Counted from the stretch's first letter, positions 49,908 through 59,498 are shown. The stretch is 64,000 bases of DNA from Gammaproteobacteria bacterium (GCA_026196575.1 JAPHSX010000029.1:1-64000), one strand, 5' to 3'. A program made the numbers and translations. Notes: generated by a model not told the origin, from the letters alone.

Positions 49908-50888
49908 TTACGACCCCAGGACGCCAAACCAGAAGTTGGTGTTCTTGGCGAGAAATTCGTCATAGCGCATGTAGTGTGAGCCGTCGCAACTGAAGTTGAG
50001 CCCCACCATGCCGTTGATAATGTTGAGCGAACCGGCGCGCAGGTAGACGTTTTCGTCGGCAAAACGCAGCTGCTTGAAGATCTCGAACACCTCGCGTACC
50101 TGCCCCGGCGGCACGATGGCGCGCTCGTGGTAGGGGCGGCGCGGGTAGGCGAGGCAGATGTCCGGTGCGGTGAGCTCGTCGATGGTGAGCAGGCGGTAGA
50201 CGAAGGGGTCATCCGCGTGCCAGAGGGTGGCGCGGTTGCTGGAGAAGTGGAATTTGCCGTGATAGACGCCGCGCTCCAGGATGAGCTCGTTCATCACCGA
50301 GAGGACGTTATCGATCTGCTGATCCATCAGGCTGTCGATGCGCTGCTGCTGGAACACCCCGCCGCGAATCGCCGGGTCGCCCTTGATCTGGCGCCAGTCC
50401 TCCGGCTCCTTGTAGAGCCTCTCGGTGTGCGGCAGTTCACGCAGGTCGAAGTCGGCGCCGAGAAAGCCGAGCTGCTCCCCCGCCGCACCGCGGATCACCT
50501 GCACTGCAGTGAGCGAGGGGCGTTTCTTGTTGCGGCTGATGTAGGCGTCGGAGAGCTTGAAGTCGGTCACGCCGACAATCCCCTGCATGTAGGGGCGCGC
50601 CATGCGCTGGCGATGCAGGTGGCTCGCGTCACTGCCGTGCTGGGTGATATTGGCCGTGAGCTGCTGCCCCTCGTCATCCAGCACGTAGAGGTGCTTGCAG
50701 TAGGAGAGGTGGGGCAGCGCCTCGGTGAGCACCGACTCCAGGGCGTGCCGGTCGCTCATCACCTCGCGGCAGAGCCCGGCCAGACGCAGCAGCGCGTGCC
50801 CCATGATCTCGCTCAGCACCTGGCGCTGCAGCCGCACGCTCTCTTTAAGATTGTTACCGGTCACGGGGTGATCATCATACGAATTCAT
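49908..50888 (-). CDS. PDC/Cache sensor-domain protein without recognised output domain
   Basis: CKHLYVLDDEGQQLTANIT...QGIVGVTDFKLSDAYISRNKKRPSLTAVQVIRGAAGEQLGFLGADFDLREL; no TM or HAMP/GGDEF/MCP motif seen. Confidence 0.75.
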   Translation of the reverse strand: MNSYDDHPVTGNNLKESVRLQRQVLSEIMGHALLRLAGLCREVMSDRHALESVLTEALPHLSYCKHLYVLDDEGQQLTANITQHGSDASHLHRQRMARPYMQGIVGVTDFKLSDAYISRNKKRPSLTAVQVIRGAAGEQLGFLGADFDLRELPHTERLYKEPEDWRQIKGDPAIRGGVFQQQRIDSLMDQQIDNVLSVMNELILERGVYHGKFHFSSNRATLWHADDPFVYRLLTIDELTAPDICLAYPRRPYHERAIVPPGQVREVFEIFKQLRFADENVYLRAGSLNIINGMVGLNFSCDGSHYMRYDEFLAKNTNFWFGVLGS

Positions 50889-50906
50889 GGAACATCTGCG
50901 CTAGCG

Positions 50907-51185
50907 CTAGCGCTGGAGCAGCGAGCCCGCCTCGTCAACAAGATTTTCCGCCTTGCCCCTGCCCTCTTCATAGGTAGCCTTCGCGTCGGCGTAAACTCCC
51001 TTAGCCAGATCCTGCAGGTAGTAACCGTAGGCCAGGTTAAGCAATGCAGCGATGATGGCCAGCTTGAGCATCCGTTTAACCAGGGCGATGATCAGCAACA
51101 ACGCGCCTGCGGCCATGCCAAAACCATAGAGTGGATTTTGTGTCACAAAGTCGGTAATCGCTTCCACCAGAATCCCCTCCGTCAA
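50907..51185 (-). CDS. Small hypothetical protein with hydrophobic segments
   Basis: 92 aa; YGFGMAAGALLLIIALVKRMLKLAIIAALLNLAYGYYLQDLAKGVYADAKATYEEGRGKAENLVDEAGSLLQR. Confidence 0.6.
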   Translation of the reverse strand: MTEGILVEAITDFVTQNPLYGFGMAAGALLLIIALVKRMLKLAIIAALLNLAYGYYLQDLAKGVYADAKATYEEGRGKAENLVDEAGSLLQR

Positions 51186-51378
51186 TTACGATTGGTGCGC
51201 CTTTCGGTCGCCTTGCAGTCTACCCCAGCACCGTGACATCACCAACAACTTGCAACCCGCGTTACCCACAGTGGCGGCCAGCAACTTGAAAAACCATTAT
51301 TTTTGCTGTACTTAAGACGACAAACAATAAAATGAAAAGTCGTTCTGATAAACACCGCACGCTAATAGGGGGAAAGGT

Positions 51379-51780
51379 ATGAACAAGTTATTTTCAAGTG
51401 TCTGGATGAAACAGCTGCAGGAGAGATGGAACGCCACCACCGAGATCACCGCGCCGCTGGCCGCGGCCGGTTTCTCGGCACGCATCGGCTATGGATTCAA
51501 GGGTGAGCAACGGGCCATGGGTATGCTGGTGATTAAAAACGGGCGGGTGGTCGAGGCGGGTGACTACGATGGCGCTGCGCTGGACTGGGATCTGCGTGCC
51601 GCCCCCGAGAAGTGGGCCTCCTGGATTGAGGAGGGCTTTGGTCTTACCAAGCTCGGCCCCGCCGTGGCCACCGGCGCCCTGCAGTTTGTTACCGGCAACT
51701 ACCGTCAGATGATCCGCAATCCCTCGCTGGCCAACCCCTTCATGAACCACTTTCAGTTGATGCAGGAGATTGGCGATTAG
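51379..51780 (+). CDS. Hypothetical protein (possibly SCP2-like)
   Basis: 133 aa ORF with good start context (GGGGAAAGGTATG); WDLRAAPEKWASWIEEGFGLTKLGPAVATGALQFVTGNYRQMIRNPSL resembles SCP2-type domains only loosely. Confidence 0.6.
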   Translation: MNKLFSSVWMKQLQERWNATTEITAPLAAAGFSARIGYGFKGEQRAMGMLVIKNGRVVEAGDYDGAALDWDLRAAPEKWASWIEEGFGLTKLGPAVATGALQFVTGNYRQMIRNPSLANPFMNHFQLMQEIGD

Positions 51781-53105
51781 CCATTTGGCAGGTGAAGGTG
51801 AAGCGCCGCGCCGCCCAGCTCGGCGCGGGTGATCACCAGTCGGCCACCATAGGCGGCGACGATCTCGCGCACTATAGGCAGGCCGATGCCGTGCCCCGGG
51901 GTCTCCTCGTCGAGCCGCACCCCGCGCTGCAACACCGCCGCCGCGTGCGCCTCGTCGATCCCCGGCCCGTCATCCTCGACAGTGAGTCGTAGCCCATCGC
52001 GCCCGCCCTGCGCGCTGATGCGCACGGTGCCCGCCGACCACTTGAAGGCGTTGTCCAGCAGGTTGCCCAGCAGCTCCATCAGATCCCCCTCGTCGCCGTG
52101 AAAGACCACTCCTGGCTGTAGCGCCAGCTCCACCTCTACCCCCTTGTCACGGTAGACCTTGCGCAGGCTCGCCAGCAGGCGCTCCAGTGTCGGGCGCAAC
52201 GCCAGCGGCGGTGCCAGCGCCCGGCGCCCGGCAGTGGCGGCGCGCTGTAGCCGGTACTGCACGATGTTGTCCATGCGCGCGATCTGTTCGCGTAGCGAGC
52301 GTGAGTGTTCACTCTGCCCCTCGGTCAGGCCGTGCAGGACCGCCAGCGGGGTCTTCAGGCTGTGCGCTAGGTCACCCAGGGCATTTTTGTAACGCTCCTG
52401 CTGTGCACGCTCGTGCCGCAGCAGGGTGTTGATATTGTCGGTGAGGCGCTGCAACTCCCTCGGGTAGTTGCGCTCCAGCCTCTGCTGGGTGCCGCTCTCG
52501 ATAGCGCTTACCTCGGCGGCGACGGTGCGCAGCGGGCGCAGCCCCCACGCCAGCGCCCCCAGCAGGGCCAGCAGTGAGAGCAGTGCCATGGCGCCAAGCC
52601 AGCCCCAGAGGGTGCGGCGGTAGCGGCTCATCTGTTGCGTAAAGCTCGCGCTATCCTCCATAACGCTGAAGTTGAGCGGGACGTTGCCGTCAATCGTCTC
52701 CCACTCTACCCCCAGCGCGGCGAGGAAGTAGTCGCCATCGTTGATGCTTAGGCGGGAAAAGCTCTCGTGCTCCCCGGCGTTGGCCGGGTGGGGCGGCAGC
52801 TCCAGACCGAGGGCGGAGGGGGAGTGCCAGCGAACCTCGCCAGAGGGTTTGCTGATGCGGGCGTAGAGGCCGGAGCCGGGCAGCTCCAGCCGTGCCTCGG
52901 CCAGGTGCCCGGGCATCATCAGCATCCCGCTGTCACTCACCTCGGCGGCGGCCATCACCAGGTAGAGCTGGGCGAAGAGGCGTTCGCGCATCGCCGAGCG
53001 GGCGCTCTGCTCGAAGGCCTGCTCCAGCGCCAGTGCGGTCAAACCGATAAAGACGGTGAGCACCAGGGCGCTGGCCAGGGTGACGCGACGGGAGAGCGAG
53101 ATCAT
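51777..53105 (-). CDS. Sensor histidine kinase (PhoQ-like)
   Basis: N-terminal TM, periplasmic domain; ALGDLAHSLKTPLAVLHGLTEG (H box), LGNLLDNAFKWSAGTVRIS (N box), GHGIGLPIVREIVAAYGGRL. Confidence 0.95.
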   Translation of the reverse strand: MISLSRRVTLASALVLTVFIGLTALALEQAFEQSARSAMRERLFAQLYLVMAAAEVSDSGMLMMPGHLAEARLELPGSGLYARISKPSGEVRWHSPSALGLELPPHPANAGEHESFSRLSINDGDYFLAALGVEWETIDGNVPLNFSVMEDSASFTQQMSRYRRTLWGWLGAMALLSLLALLGALAWGLRPLRTVAAEVSAIESGTQQRLERNYPRELQRLTDNINTLLRHERAQQERYKNALGDLAHSLKTPLAVLHGLTEGQSEHSRSLREQIARMDNIVQYRLQRAATAGRRALAPPLALRPTLERLLASLRKVYRDKGVEVELALQPGVVFHGDEGDLMELLGNLLDNAFKWSAGTVRISAQGGRDGLRLTVEDDGPGIDEAHAAAVLQRGVRLDEETPGHGIGLPIVREIVAAYGGRLVITRAELGGAALHLHLPNG

Positions 53106-53779
53106 GCAGGGGTGAGGGTAAAGCGGTAGCCGCGGCCGCGCAGGGTTTCGATCGGTTTGAGGCGGCCAGCGGGGTCGAGTTTGCGCCGCAGCCGACCAAT
53201 CAGCACCTCCAGCACATTGCTGTCACGCTCATCGTCATGTGGGTAGAGGTAGTCGCCTAGCTCGCTCTTCGACACCACCTTGTCCCGGTGGCGCACCAGG
53301 TAATCGAGTAACCGGTACTCAAAGGCGGTCAGCTCCAGCACCGAGCCGTTGAGGCTGACCTGTTGCGACCCGCTATCGAGGGTAAGCGGGCCGAAGCGCA
53401 GCGCCTCCTGGCCGTTGCCCCCGGCGCGGCGCAGCAGCGCCTTGATGCGTGCCAGTAGCTCCTCCATGTGAAAGGGCTTGACCAGGTAGTCGTCGGCCCC
53501 CGCCTCCAGCCCGGTCACCTTCTCCTCCCACTTGCCGCGGGCGGTGAGGATGAGGATAGGCAGGGTGTGGCCCTTGGTGCGCAGGGTGCGGATGATCTCC
53601 AGCCCCGGCATGCCGGGCAGCCCCAGGTCCACCACCGCCAGATCCTGCGGGTATTCGCTGGCCAGATAGAGCCCCTCCTGGCCATCACTGCTGGCATCCA
53701 CGGTGTAGCCCTCGCGGCCAAGCCGTTCCACCACCTGCTGGCGCAGCGCCGCTTCGTCTTCAATGATCAGGATGCGCAT
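53102..53779 (-). CDS. OmpR/PhoP-family response regulator
   Basis: MRILIIEDEAALRQQVVERLGREGYTVDASSDGQEGLYLASEYPQDLAVVDLGLPGMPGLEIIRTLR...EVLIGRLRRKLD..IETLRGRGYRF. Confidence 0.96.
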   Translation of the reverse strand: MRILIIEDEAALRQQVVERLGREGYTVDASSDGQEGLYLASEYPQDLAVVDLGLPGMPGLEIIRTLRTKGHTLPILILTARGKWEEKVTGLEAGADDYLVKPFHMEELLARIKALLRRAGGNGQEALRFGPLTLDSGSQQVSLNGSVLELTAFEYRLLDYLVRHRDKVVSKSELGDYLYPHDDERDSNVLEVLIGRLRRKLDPAGRLKPIETLRGRGYRFTLTPA

Positions 53780-53787
53780 GGTCTTGC

Positions 53788-54096
53788 TTAACGGGCCAGA
53801 CCCGCCTCGACCTCGTGGATCTGTACCTGGTTTTGCGGGGTGAGTACCTTGATGCGATGCACGAAGAGGCCGCCTTCACGCACCGTGCTGGCCGACAGCA
53901 CCCGCCCACCGGTTTCGCGCCGTACCGTTGCCGTTGCCTGATCCAGGGTGATCTGCAGTCGCGGGTCGTCGCTGCCCATCAGATCCTCGACGGTTACGGT
54001 GCCGTTCTGTGCGTTCTGCCAGCTGCCGCCCCACGGCTGGGCCGAAGCGCCAGAGGCCAACAGGCAGAGGAGCAGGGCAAGGGTGAGTCGGCGCAT
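53788..54096 (-). CDS. Exported PepSY-like small protein
   Basis: MRRLTLALLLCLLASGASAQPWGG signal peptide; ITLDQATATVRRETGGRVLSASTVREGGLFVHRIKVLTPQNQVQIHEVEA. Confidence 0.75.
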   Translation of the reverse strand: MRRLTLALLLCLLASGASAQPWGGSWQNAQNGTVTVEDLMGSDDPRLQITLDQATATVRRETGGRVLSASTVREGGLFVHRIKVLTPQNQVQIHEVEAGLAR

Positions 54097-54162
54097 GGGG
54101 CGATCTCCGGTAACAGGGTAGGGTACAAGGGTACACGCTGCGCGCCGCCTCAATCCAGCGGC

Positions 54163-54507
54163 CTACAGCACGATCTCGTAACCGAGTGAGAGATGAAGCG
54201 GCCAGAGGTGGTGAATGTCGCGCTGATCACGATGGCCGTGACGATCATGGCGCTCGCGCGGCATGCGATGCTGGTGCCCGTGATTTGCGGGTAGTCGCAC
54301 AGGGTGGCCGTGGTGGCGCCCCTCACCCCGATAGGGCATGGCCCACTTGCCGGCATGCTGCCGGGTGTGCATCTTCTGGTGTGGATGCGAAGGTTGATGC
54401 TGTTGCATGGCGCACTGGTTGTGTGCCGAGGCGGTGGCCGGGGCCAGCAGCCCCCCGCCAAGCAGTACGACAAGGCTGAGTGCAAGGGTGAGTGATGCGT
54501 TTTTCAT
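54163..54507 (-). CDS. Exported histidine-rich protein
   Basis: MKNASLTLALSLVVLLGGGLLAPATASAHNQCAMQQHQPSHPHQKMHTRQHAGKW...HHGHPVRLPANHGHQHRMPRERHDRHGHRDQRDIHH; about 18 His after the signal peptide. Confidence 0.65.
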   Translation of the reverse strand: MKNASLTLALSLVVLLGGGLLAPATASAHNQCAMQQHQPSHPHQKMHTRQHAGKWAMPYRGEGRHHGHPVRLPANHGHQHRMPRERHDRHGHRDQRDIHHLWPLHLSLGYEIVL

Positions 54508-54749
54508 GGTGTGCCTCCTTACGAACGCTAGAGGGCGAAATTGCCCTGAGCACACCTGCAGGGTACGCACTGATGGCTGAACCACGGCTGAACGGTGGAT
54601 AAGCGCGTGTGATGTTTGGCCGCCACGCTGCGGTGTCATGGTCAAACTCTACAGGCTCCTGGGTGCGGTATCGCAAGATTGAGTCTAGACTTATCTCCAC
54701 TTCGAAGGGCACGATTTCGGGCAGTGATTTACCACAACGGGGGATAAAC

Positions 54750-55271
54750 ATGAGTCAGCCTGGCAACACACACTTCACGCGCAAAGTCTCGGACGTAAGC
54801 GATGGAAAAATGGGGGGTACGGCAGAGCCGTCTCAAACCCGGCAGGTCGCCAGGGGCGCACCGCTTTTAATTGCCGCGCTGTCGTTCAGTCTGTTGACCG
54901 GCGCCAGTTATGGTGAAACGTCCATGGAACGTGGTGAGGCCATGTATCTGCAGCATTGCGCGGCGTGTCATCAGCCTGACGGGAAGGGGATCCCCGGATT
55001 CTTTCCCTCCCTGGCTGGACATCCCCGTGTTAACTCGGACCATCCAGAGAAGATCCAGGAGTATCTGGCCGCCATTATCTTCGGTTATCACGGTGGCCTC
55101 ATCGTCAATCGTCAACTCTACTCCGGGCGGATGCCCCCCATCGGCCAGCTGGGGCGTCTCAATGACGGTGAATTACTGGATCTGATCAACTATCAGCGTC
55201 AATCGTGGGGTAACAGTGCCAGGGCTGTTACGGCAGCTGAACTTGCCGAGGCCCGCAGCAAGAAAAGGTAG
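54750..55271 (+). CDS. Class I c-type cytochrome
   Basis: MERGEAMYLQHCAACHQPDGKGIPGFFPSLAGHP (CxxCH), SGRMPPIGQLGRLNDGELLDLINYQR (axial Met). Confidence 0.9.
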   Translation: MSQPGNTHFTRKVSDVSDGKMGGTAEPSQTRQVARGAPLLIAALSFSLLTGASYGETSMERGEAMYLQHCAACHQPDGKGIPGFFPSLAGHPRVNSDHPEKIQEYLAAIIFGYHGGLIVNRQLYSGRMPPIGQLGRLNDGELLDLINYQRQSWGNSARAVTAAELAEARSKKR

Positions 55272-55288
55272 GTGGCGGGGCCAGGAAA

Positions 55289-55327
55289 AGTCGCTTCCAC
55301 GAAACAGTGCGAGTCGTGGGAGCGGCT
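55289..55327. repeat. Degenerate REP-like inverted repeat
   Basis: AGTCGCTTCCACGA ... TCGTGGGAGCGGCT, 12/14 complementary; arms resemble the GTGGGAGCGGC motif seen in uvrD. Confidence 0.5.
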
Positions 55328-55404
55328 CTGGCGTGACAGGTTGGTGATATTATTCCCCCTCCGTAGTCGTGCCTTTTTTGTTGAGCCGGGAACGGCTGGT
55401 GGGA

Positions 55405-56022
55405 TTAGTTGTACTTCCTTGCCCTCTTCTCCTCGGCCTCTCTCTTCGCTGCTCCCCTCTTCACATCATCCCCTCTTTTTTCCGAATCGCTCGCAGGGTC
55501 AATCCTTGCCTCGTCTCTCCTCGAAGATGCCGGGCGCACACTTTTTGATGTCTGTTCTGGTTTTGGCGCTGGGGTGACCTGCGTGGCGGGGGGCTGTCGC
55601 AGGGCATGGGGCGTGCGGCTGGCGCCTTGCGGTGCGACGACTTGGGCCTGCCCTGGCTCGCGCTGTGGCAGGGCGTGTGGTCGCCCTTGTGGCCTCTTCC
55701 TGTCGTTGAAGTTATCGCTCCGCAAGGCGCGACCCGCACGCCCTTCATGTCTCTTATGAGAGGGCGGCTCGATGACCGTCACCCGCTGGTGCCGGATGAC
55801 GGGGCGTGGCGCTGCCACCCGGTGGCGTTCGTCATAGTCCTTGTGGCTGTGTCGGGCTCGAGGGCCACCTTCATGTTGATGCACGATCACCACCTCGCCG
55901 TGGAGATGGCGGTGCTCCGAGACCACTATCGGCAGGTATACCGAGTGGCGTACCGTGGCATGCTGGCAACCGCCGAGCAGTGCCGCGCTAATCAGCAGTG
56001 GAATAATCAGCTTGTTCATCAC
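55405..56022 (-). CDS. Histidine-rich predicted lipoprotein
   Basis: MMNKLIIPLLISAALLGGCQHATVRHSVYLPIVVSEHRHLHGEVVIVHQHEGGPRARHSHKDYDERHR; lipobox LLGGC. Confidence 0.6.
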   Translation of the reverse strand: MMNKLIIPLLISAALLGGCQHATVRHSVYLPIVVSEHRHLHGEVVIVHQHEGGPRARHSHKDYDERHRVAAPRPVIRHQRVTVIEPPSHKRHEGRAGRALRSDNFNDRKRPQGRPHALPQREPGQAQVVAPQGASRTPHALRQPPATQVTPAPKPEQTSKSVRPASSRRDEARIDPASDSEKRGDDVKRGAAKREAEEKRARKYN

Positions 56023-56226
56023 GCTCTCTCCCTTCGATACGCAGGGGCGAAGGCCCCGTAACGCCTGCAGGCTATCGCGGGGGAGCTGAACGATGGCTGA
56101 ACGGAGGGCATCGGTTACAGTTCAACACCGCTTCTCCCGGCAGCCGATCCCCCGTAGCCATAACGGTGAGAACAATTTCAATGGGTGCCCGCACACGGTG
56201 AAATGGGCAGATGGTAGAATGCGGAG

Positions 56227-57480
56227 GTGAACAATAACTCTGCAACTCCCCCCTCTGTGGCGATCATCGGCGGCGGCCCGGCGGGGCTGATGGCCGCCGA
56301 GGTGGTGAGCGCGGCCGGCCTTCAGGTCGACCTCTATGACACCATGCCCTCGCTGGGGCGCAAGTTCCTGCTCGCCGGCAAGGGTGGCCTCAACCTTACC
56401 CACGCGGAGCCCTATCACGACTTTCTCGCTCGTTACGGTGAGCGGCAGGCGGAGCTGACGCCGCTGCTCGCCGCCTTCGGCCCCGAGGCGCTGCGCGCCT
56501 GGGTGCATGGGCTTGGTGTCGAGACCTTCGTTGGCAGCTCCGGGCGTGTATTCCCCACACAGATGAAGGCGGCCCCGCTGCTGCGCGCCTGGCTGCATCG
56601 CCTGCGTGCCGCCGGAGTGCGCATGCATGTGCGCCACCGCTGGCTTGGCCTTGATCACGACGGCAAGCTGCGCCTGGCCACCCCGCAGGGAGAGTGCCGG
56701 CGACAGGCCGATGCGCTGTTGCTGGCACTGGGCGGTGGCAGCTGGGCACGGCTCGGCTCCGACGGCGCATGGGTGGAGCTGCTCGCGGCACAGGGGGTCG
56801 AGGTCGCCCCGCTACGCCCGGCAAACTGCGGCTTTGAGGTGGCGTGGAGCGACCACTTTCGTCAGCGTTTTGCCGGGGTGCCGTTAAAGGGGATCGCCCT
56901 CGCCCACGGCGGGCCCGATGGGCGATGGGAGGGACGGCGCGGGGAGTTGATGATCACCGAACACGGCATCGAGGGGGGGCTGGTCTATGCGGTGGCGGCG
57001 CCGCTGCGCGATACTATCGAGGCCAATGGCCACGCACTGCTCCGGCTCGATCTCGCCCCCGACCGGTCGCTGGAGCGATTGCGTGATGAGTTGGCGCGGC
57101 CGCGTGGCAAGCTCTCGCTGGCCAACCACCTGCGCAAGCGCGCCGGTATCGAGGGGGTCAAGGCGGGGTTGCTGCGCGAGTGCCTTGCCGTTGAGTGCCT
57201 CGCCGATCCGGCACAACTGGCCGCCGCCATCAAGGTGTTGCCGCTGCGGCTTAACGCCACCCGCCCCCTTGATGAGGCGATCAGCACTGCCGGCGGGGTG
57301 CGCTTTGAGGCGCTGGACGAGCGGTTGATGGTGCGTGCCCTGCCCGGCCTTTTCTGTGCTGGCGAGATGCTCGACTGGGAGGCGCCGACCGGCGGCTATC
57401 TGCTTACCGCCTGTTTTGCCAGCGGCCGTGCGGCGGGAGAGGGGGTGGTGGCGTGGCTGCGGGGTCGGGCCGCGGAATAA
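56227..57480 (+). CDS. HI0933/YhiN-type FAD-dependent flavoprotein (TIGR03862-like)
   Basis: VAIIGGGPAGLMAAEVVSAAGLQVDLYDTMPSLGRKFLLAGKGGLNLTH...GLFCAGEMLDWEAPTGGYLLTACFASGRAAGEGV. Confidence 0.95.
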   Translation: MNNNSATPPSVAIIGGGPAGLMAAEVVSAAGLQVDLYDTMPSLGRKFLLAGKGGLNLTHAEPYHDFLARYGERQAELTPLLAAFGPEALRAWVHGLGVETFVGSSGRVFPTQMKAAPLLRAWLHRLRAAGVRMHVRHRWLGLDHDGKLRLATPQGECRRQADALLLALGGGSWARLGSDGAWVELLAAQGVEVAPLRPANCGFEVAWSDHFRQRFAGVPLKGIALAHGGPDGRWEGRRGELMITEHGIEGGLVYAVAAPLRDTIEANGHALLRLDLAPDRSLERLRDELARPRGKLSLANHLRKRAGIEGVKAGLLRECLAVECLADPAQLAAAIKVLPLRLNATRPLDEAISTAGGVRFEALDERLMVRALPGLFCAGEMLDWEAPTGGYLLTACFASGRAAGEGVVAWLRGRAAE

Positions 57481-57518
57481 TCGGGCGTACGCCCCGTCGT
57501 AACCGGGATGTTGCCGTA

Positions 57519-57905
57519 CTACTCGGCTCCTGCCGGTGCCCCCTCGCGGATCTCCATGCGTTCGTTGTCTGCCAGATGGATCAGATGGCCGTCAATGGTG
57601 CGAAAGCTGCGCCCGTTAATCTCGTGTTGATAGACGGTATAGCGCTGCAACTTTTCGCCATTGCCATTGGTTACCAGGACGGTGAACAGGCGGTGTTCCT
57701 GCTGCCAGTGCGTGTAGTAGATACCGGCGGAGGCCAGCAGCGTGAGCAGCACCAGGACAGTGGCGATCACCATGGCGCGGCGCCGATCCGCGGCCTCTTG
57801 TTGGCGTGCCGCGCCGCCATCCTGCCGCCGCCGCCCGCTCCGGTGACGGATAAAGACCAGCGCCGCAATGATGACCAGCAGGGTGAAGAGAATCTTGGTA
57901 ATCAT
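57519..57905 (-). CDS. Hypothetical membrane protein
   Basis: 128 aa, TMs ILFTLLVIIAALVFI and VIATVLVLLTLLASAGIYY. Confidence 0.65.
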   Translation of the reverse strand: MITKILFTLLVIIAALVFIRHRSGRRRQDGGAARQQEAADRRRAMVIATVLVLLTLLASAGIYYTHWQQEHRLFTVLVTNGNGEKLQRYTVYQHEINGRSFRTIDGHLIHLADNERMEIREGAPAGAE

Positions 57906-57922
57906 GCGTTAGTGTTCATCGC

Positions 57923-58255
57923 TCAAGAGACAATGGTGAAGGTGGTCTCGGCGGTGGCCTTGTCGATCACCACGCGCATTTCGCAATAGGCCTCATCAAT
58001 GGGTGGCGACTCGCCGCAGCTGCAGCAGGAGACAATCTCGGCAAAGTAGACCCCGACCTGGGCCTGAATGAAGCCCTCCTCCTCCGCCACACCCAACACC
58101 GTCGCCCCCAAATCACTGTCCAGTACCCGGTTGCCCTCACCGATCACCTCGGCCAGTGGCAGGACACCGCCGCGCAACGCCTCGATCTCCCGGCACAGAA
58201 CCGGTACAAAGTTATCGCTCTGCCATGCCTGCACAGCGTGGGGTAATGTCACCAT
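57923..58255 (-). CDS. Conserved hypothetical protein
   Basis: MVTLPHAVQAWQSDNFVPVLCREIEALRGGVLPL...YFAEIVSCCSCGESPPIDEAYCEMRVVIDKATAETTFTIVS; CCSCG motif. Confidence 0.65.
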   Translation of the reverse strand: MVTLPHAVQAWQSDNFVPVLCREIEALRGGVLPLAEVIGEGNRVLDSDLGATVLGVAEEEGFIQAQVGVYFAEIVSCCSCGESPPIDEAYCEMRVVIDKATAETTFTIVS

Positions 58256-58358
58256 CTCGATATTTCCTGTCGTTCGTTGCCGCCGGCCGCGATCCAAGGG
58301 GGCGCCATGTTACTACAGAATGGCCACTCTATGGGCTGACGGCCGCCACCCAAGGCTG

Positions 58359-58889
58359 TCAGGGGTTGTGCCGGTCGTCCCGCTGCGCCGCGCTGTTCCA
58401 CAGCGGATTATTCCGGTCCTCCGGGTGGAGCCGTTCCTGCTCCGCGAGGTGCAGGTGCCAGTAGGAGCGATCCACCGCGCCCTCGCCATAGCCCGCCTTT
58501 TTGTCGTGGCCGAAGGGACACCACCAGTTTTCGACCACCTTCACCAGATAACTCAGATAGCTGAAGAGCGCCACACTCAGCGGGCAGTAGAGCTTGCAGT
58601 TAAATAACCAGTAGAGACGATAGCTGCGCACATTGTACCAGGCGGCACCGCTTCGGTAGGTGATCTGATCGGCGTAGCGGTAGCGATGCGATGCCCAGCT
58701 CGGTACAAAGCTTGCGTAGCTACGCAGATTGACCGCGCCGATGTAGTTGAGATGCGTCCTGACCAGCAGCACCGTAATAACGGCAAAGGGCACGGTGAGC
58801 AGCAGCGGCAGGTAGATGAGGGGGACGCCGATAATAATCTTCCAGCGTGGCTGGCGGGAAAAGCCTCTGGCAATGATGACCCGTTCCAT
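58359..58889 (-). CDS. Hypothetical membrane protein
   Basis: MERVIIARGFSRQPRWKIIIGVPLIYLPLLLTVPFAVITVLLVRTHLNYIG...VENWWCPFGHDKKAGY. Confidence 0.65.
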   Translation of the reverse strand: MERVIIARGFSRQPRWKIIIGVPLIYLPLLLTVPFAVITVLLVRTHLNYIGAVNLRSYASFVPSWASHRYRYADQITYRSGAAWYNVRSYRLYWLFNCKLYCPLSVALFSYLSYLVKVVENWWCPFGHDKKAGYGEGAVDRSYWHLHLAEQERLHPEDRNNPLWNSAAQRDDRHNP

Positions 58890-58955
58890 TCTCCTCTCCT
58901 TCGTTCAGCCGCGGCCGTTGTTATGGGTAAACCCGTGGAGGGGCGTCAGAGAGAT

Positions 58956-59417
58956 CTATTCCGGACGGTACTTGCGCTGTATTGCATGGATAAAATTGCG
59001 CAACACCTGGTCCTTGCATTCACGGTAATGTTTATGCCCCGACTTGCGGAAAAAGGCGCTTAATTCATGTGTGCTCAACGGCACATCGACAGTGGCCAGA
59101 AGCGTCAGGATCTCCTCGGACTTCAGGTCGAGGGCGATCTTTAGTTTTCTGAAAATGTCATTATTGGTCAGGCGCTTCTCCGCCACGGCAGGCGGCCCCT
59201 CCCTCTTGCCGCGCCGATCGATGATCAGGCCGTTGAGAAAAGAGGCCAGTTCGCTATCGCTGCAGCTATCAAAAGCCGGGTCATCCTCCCTTTTCAGCCA
59301 GGCGCTGATCTGTGCCCGTGTTGCCGGTGCCTCCGCCAAGGAAAACAGCGCCATCATCTTCGAATCGTCAAAATCGAAGGTGTAGCGAAGACGGCGTAAC
59401 ACATCGTTATTGTTCAC
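58956..59417 (-). CDS. DUF1456 family protein (YehS-like)
   Basis: Duplicated NNDVLRRLRYTFDFDDSKMMALF / NNDIFRKLKIALDLKSEEILTLL repeats. Confidence 0.92.
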   Translation of the reverse strand: MNNNDVLRRLRYTFDFDDSKMMALFSLAEAPATRAQISAWLKREDDPAFDSCSDSELASFLNGLIIDRRGKREGPPAVAEKRLTNNDIFRKLKIALDLKSEEILTLLATVDVPLSTHELSAFFRKSGHKHYRECKDQVLRNFIHAIQRKYRPE

Positions 59418-59447
59418 AATAAATAATTTCCCGATCGGCTAAAAATG

Positions 59448-59498
<51 letters not shown>

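Noticed and set aside
50897-50912. GCGCTAGCGCTAGCGC palindrome near the stop of the small 50907-51185 gene
   Set aside because: Short, overlaps coding sequence, no T tract; could be chance in GC-rich DNA
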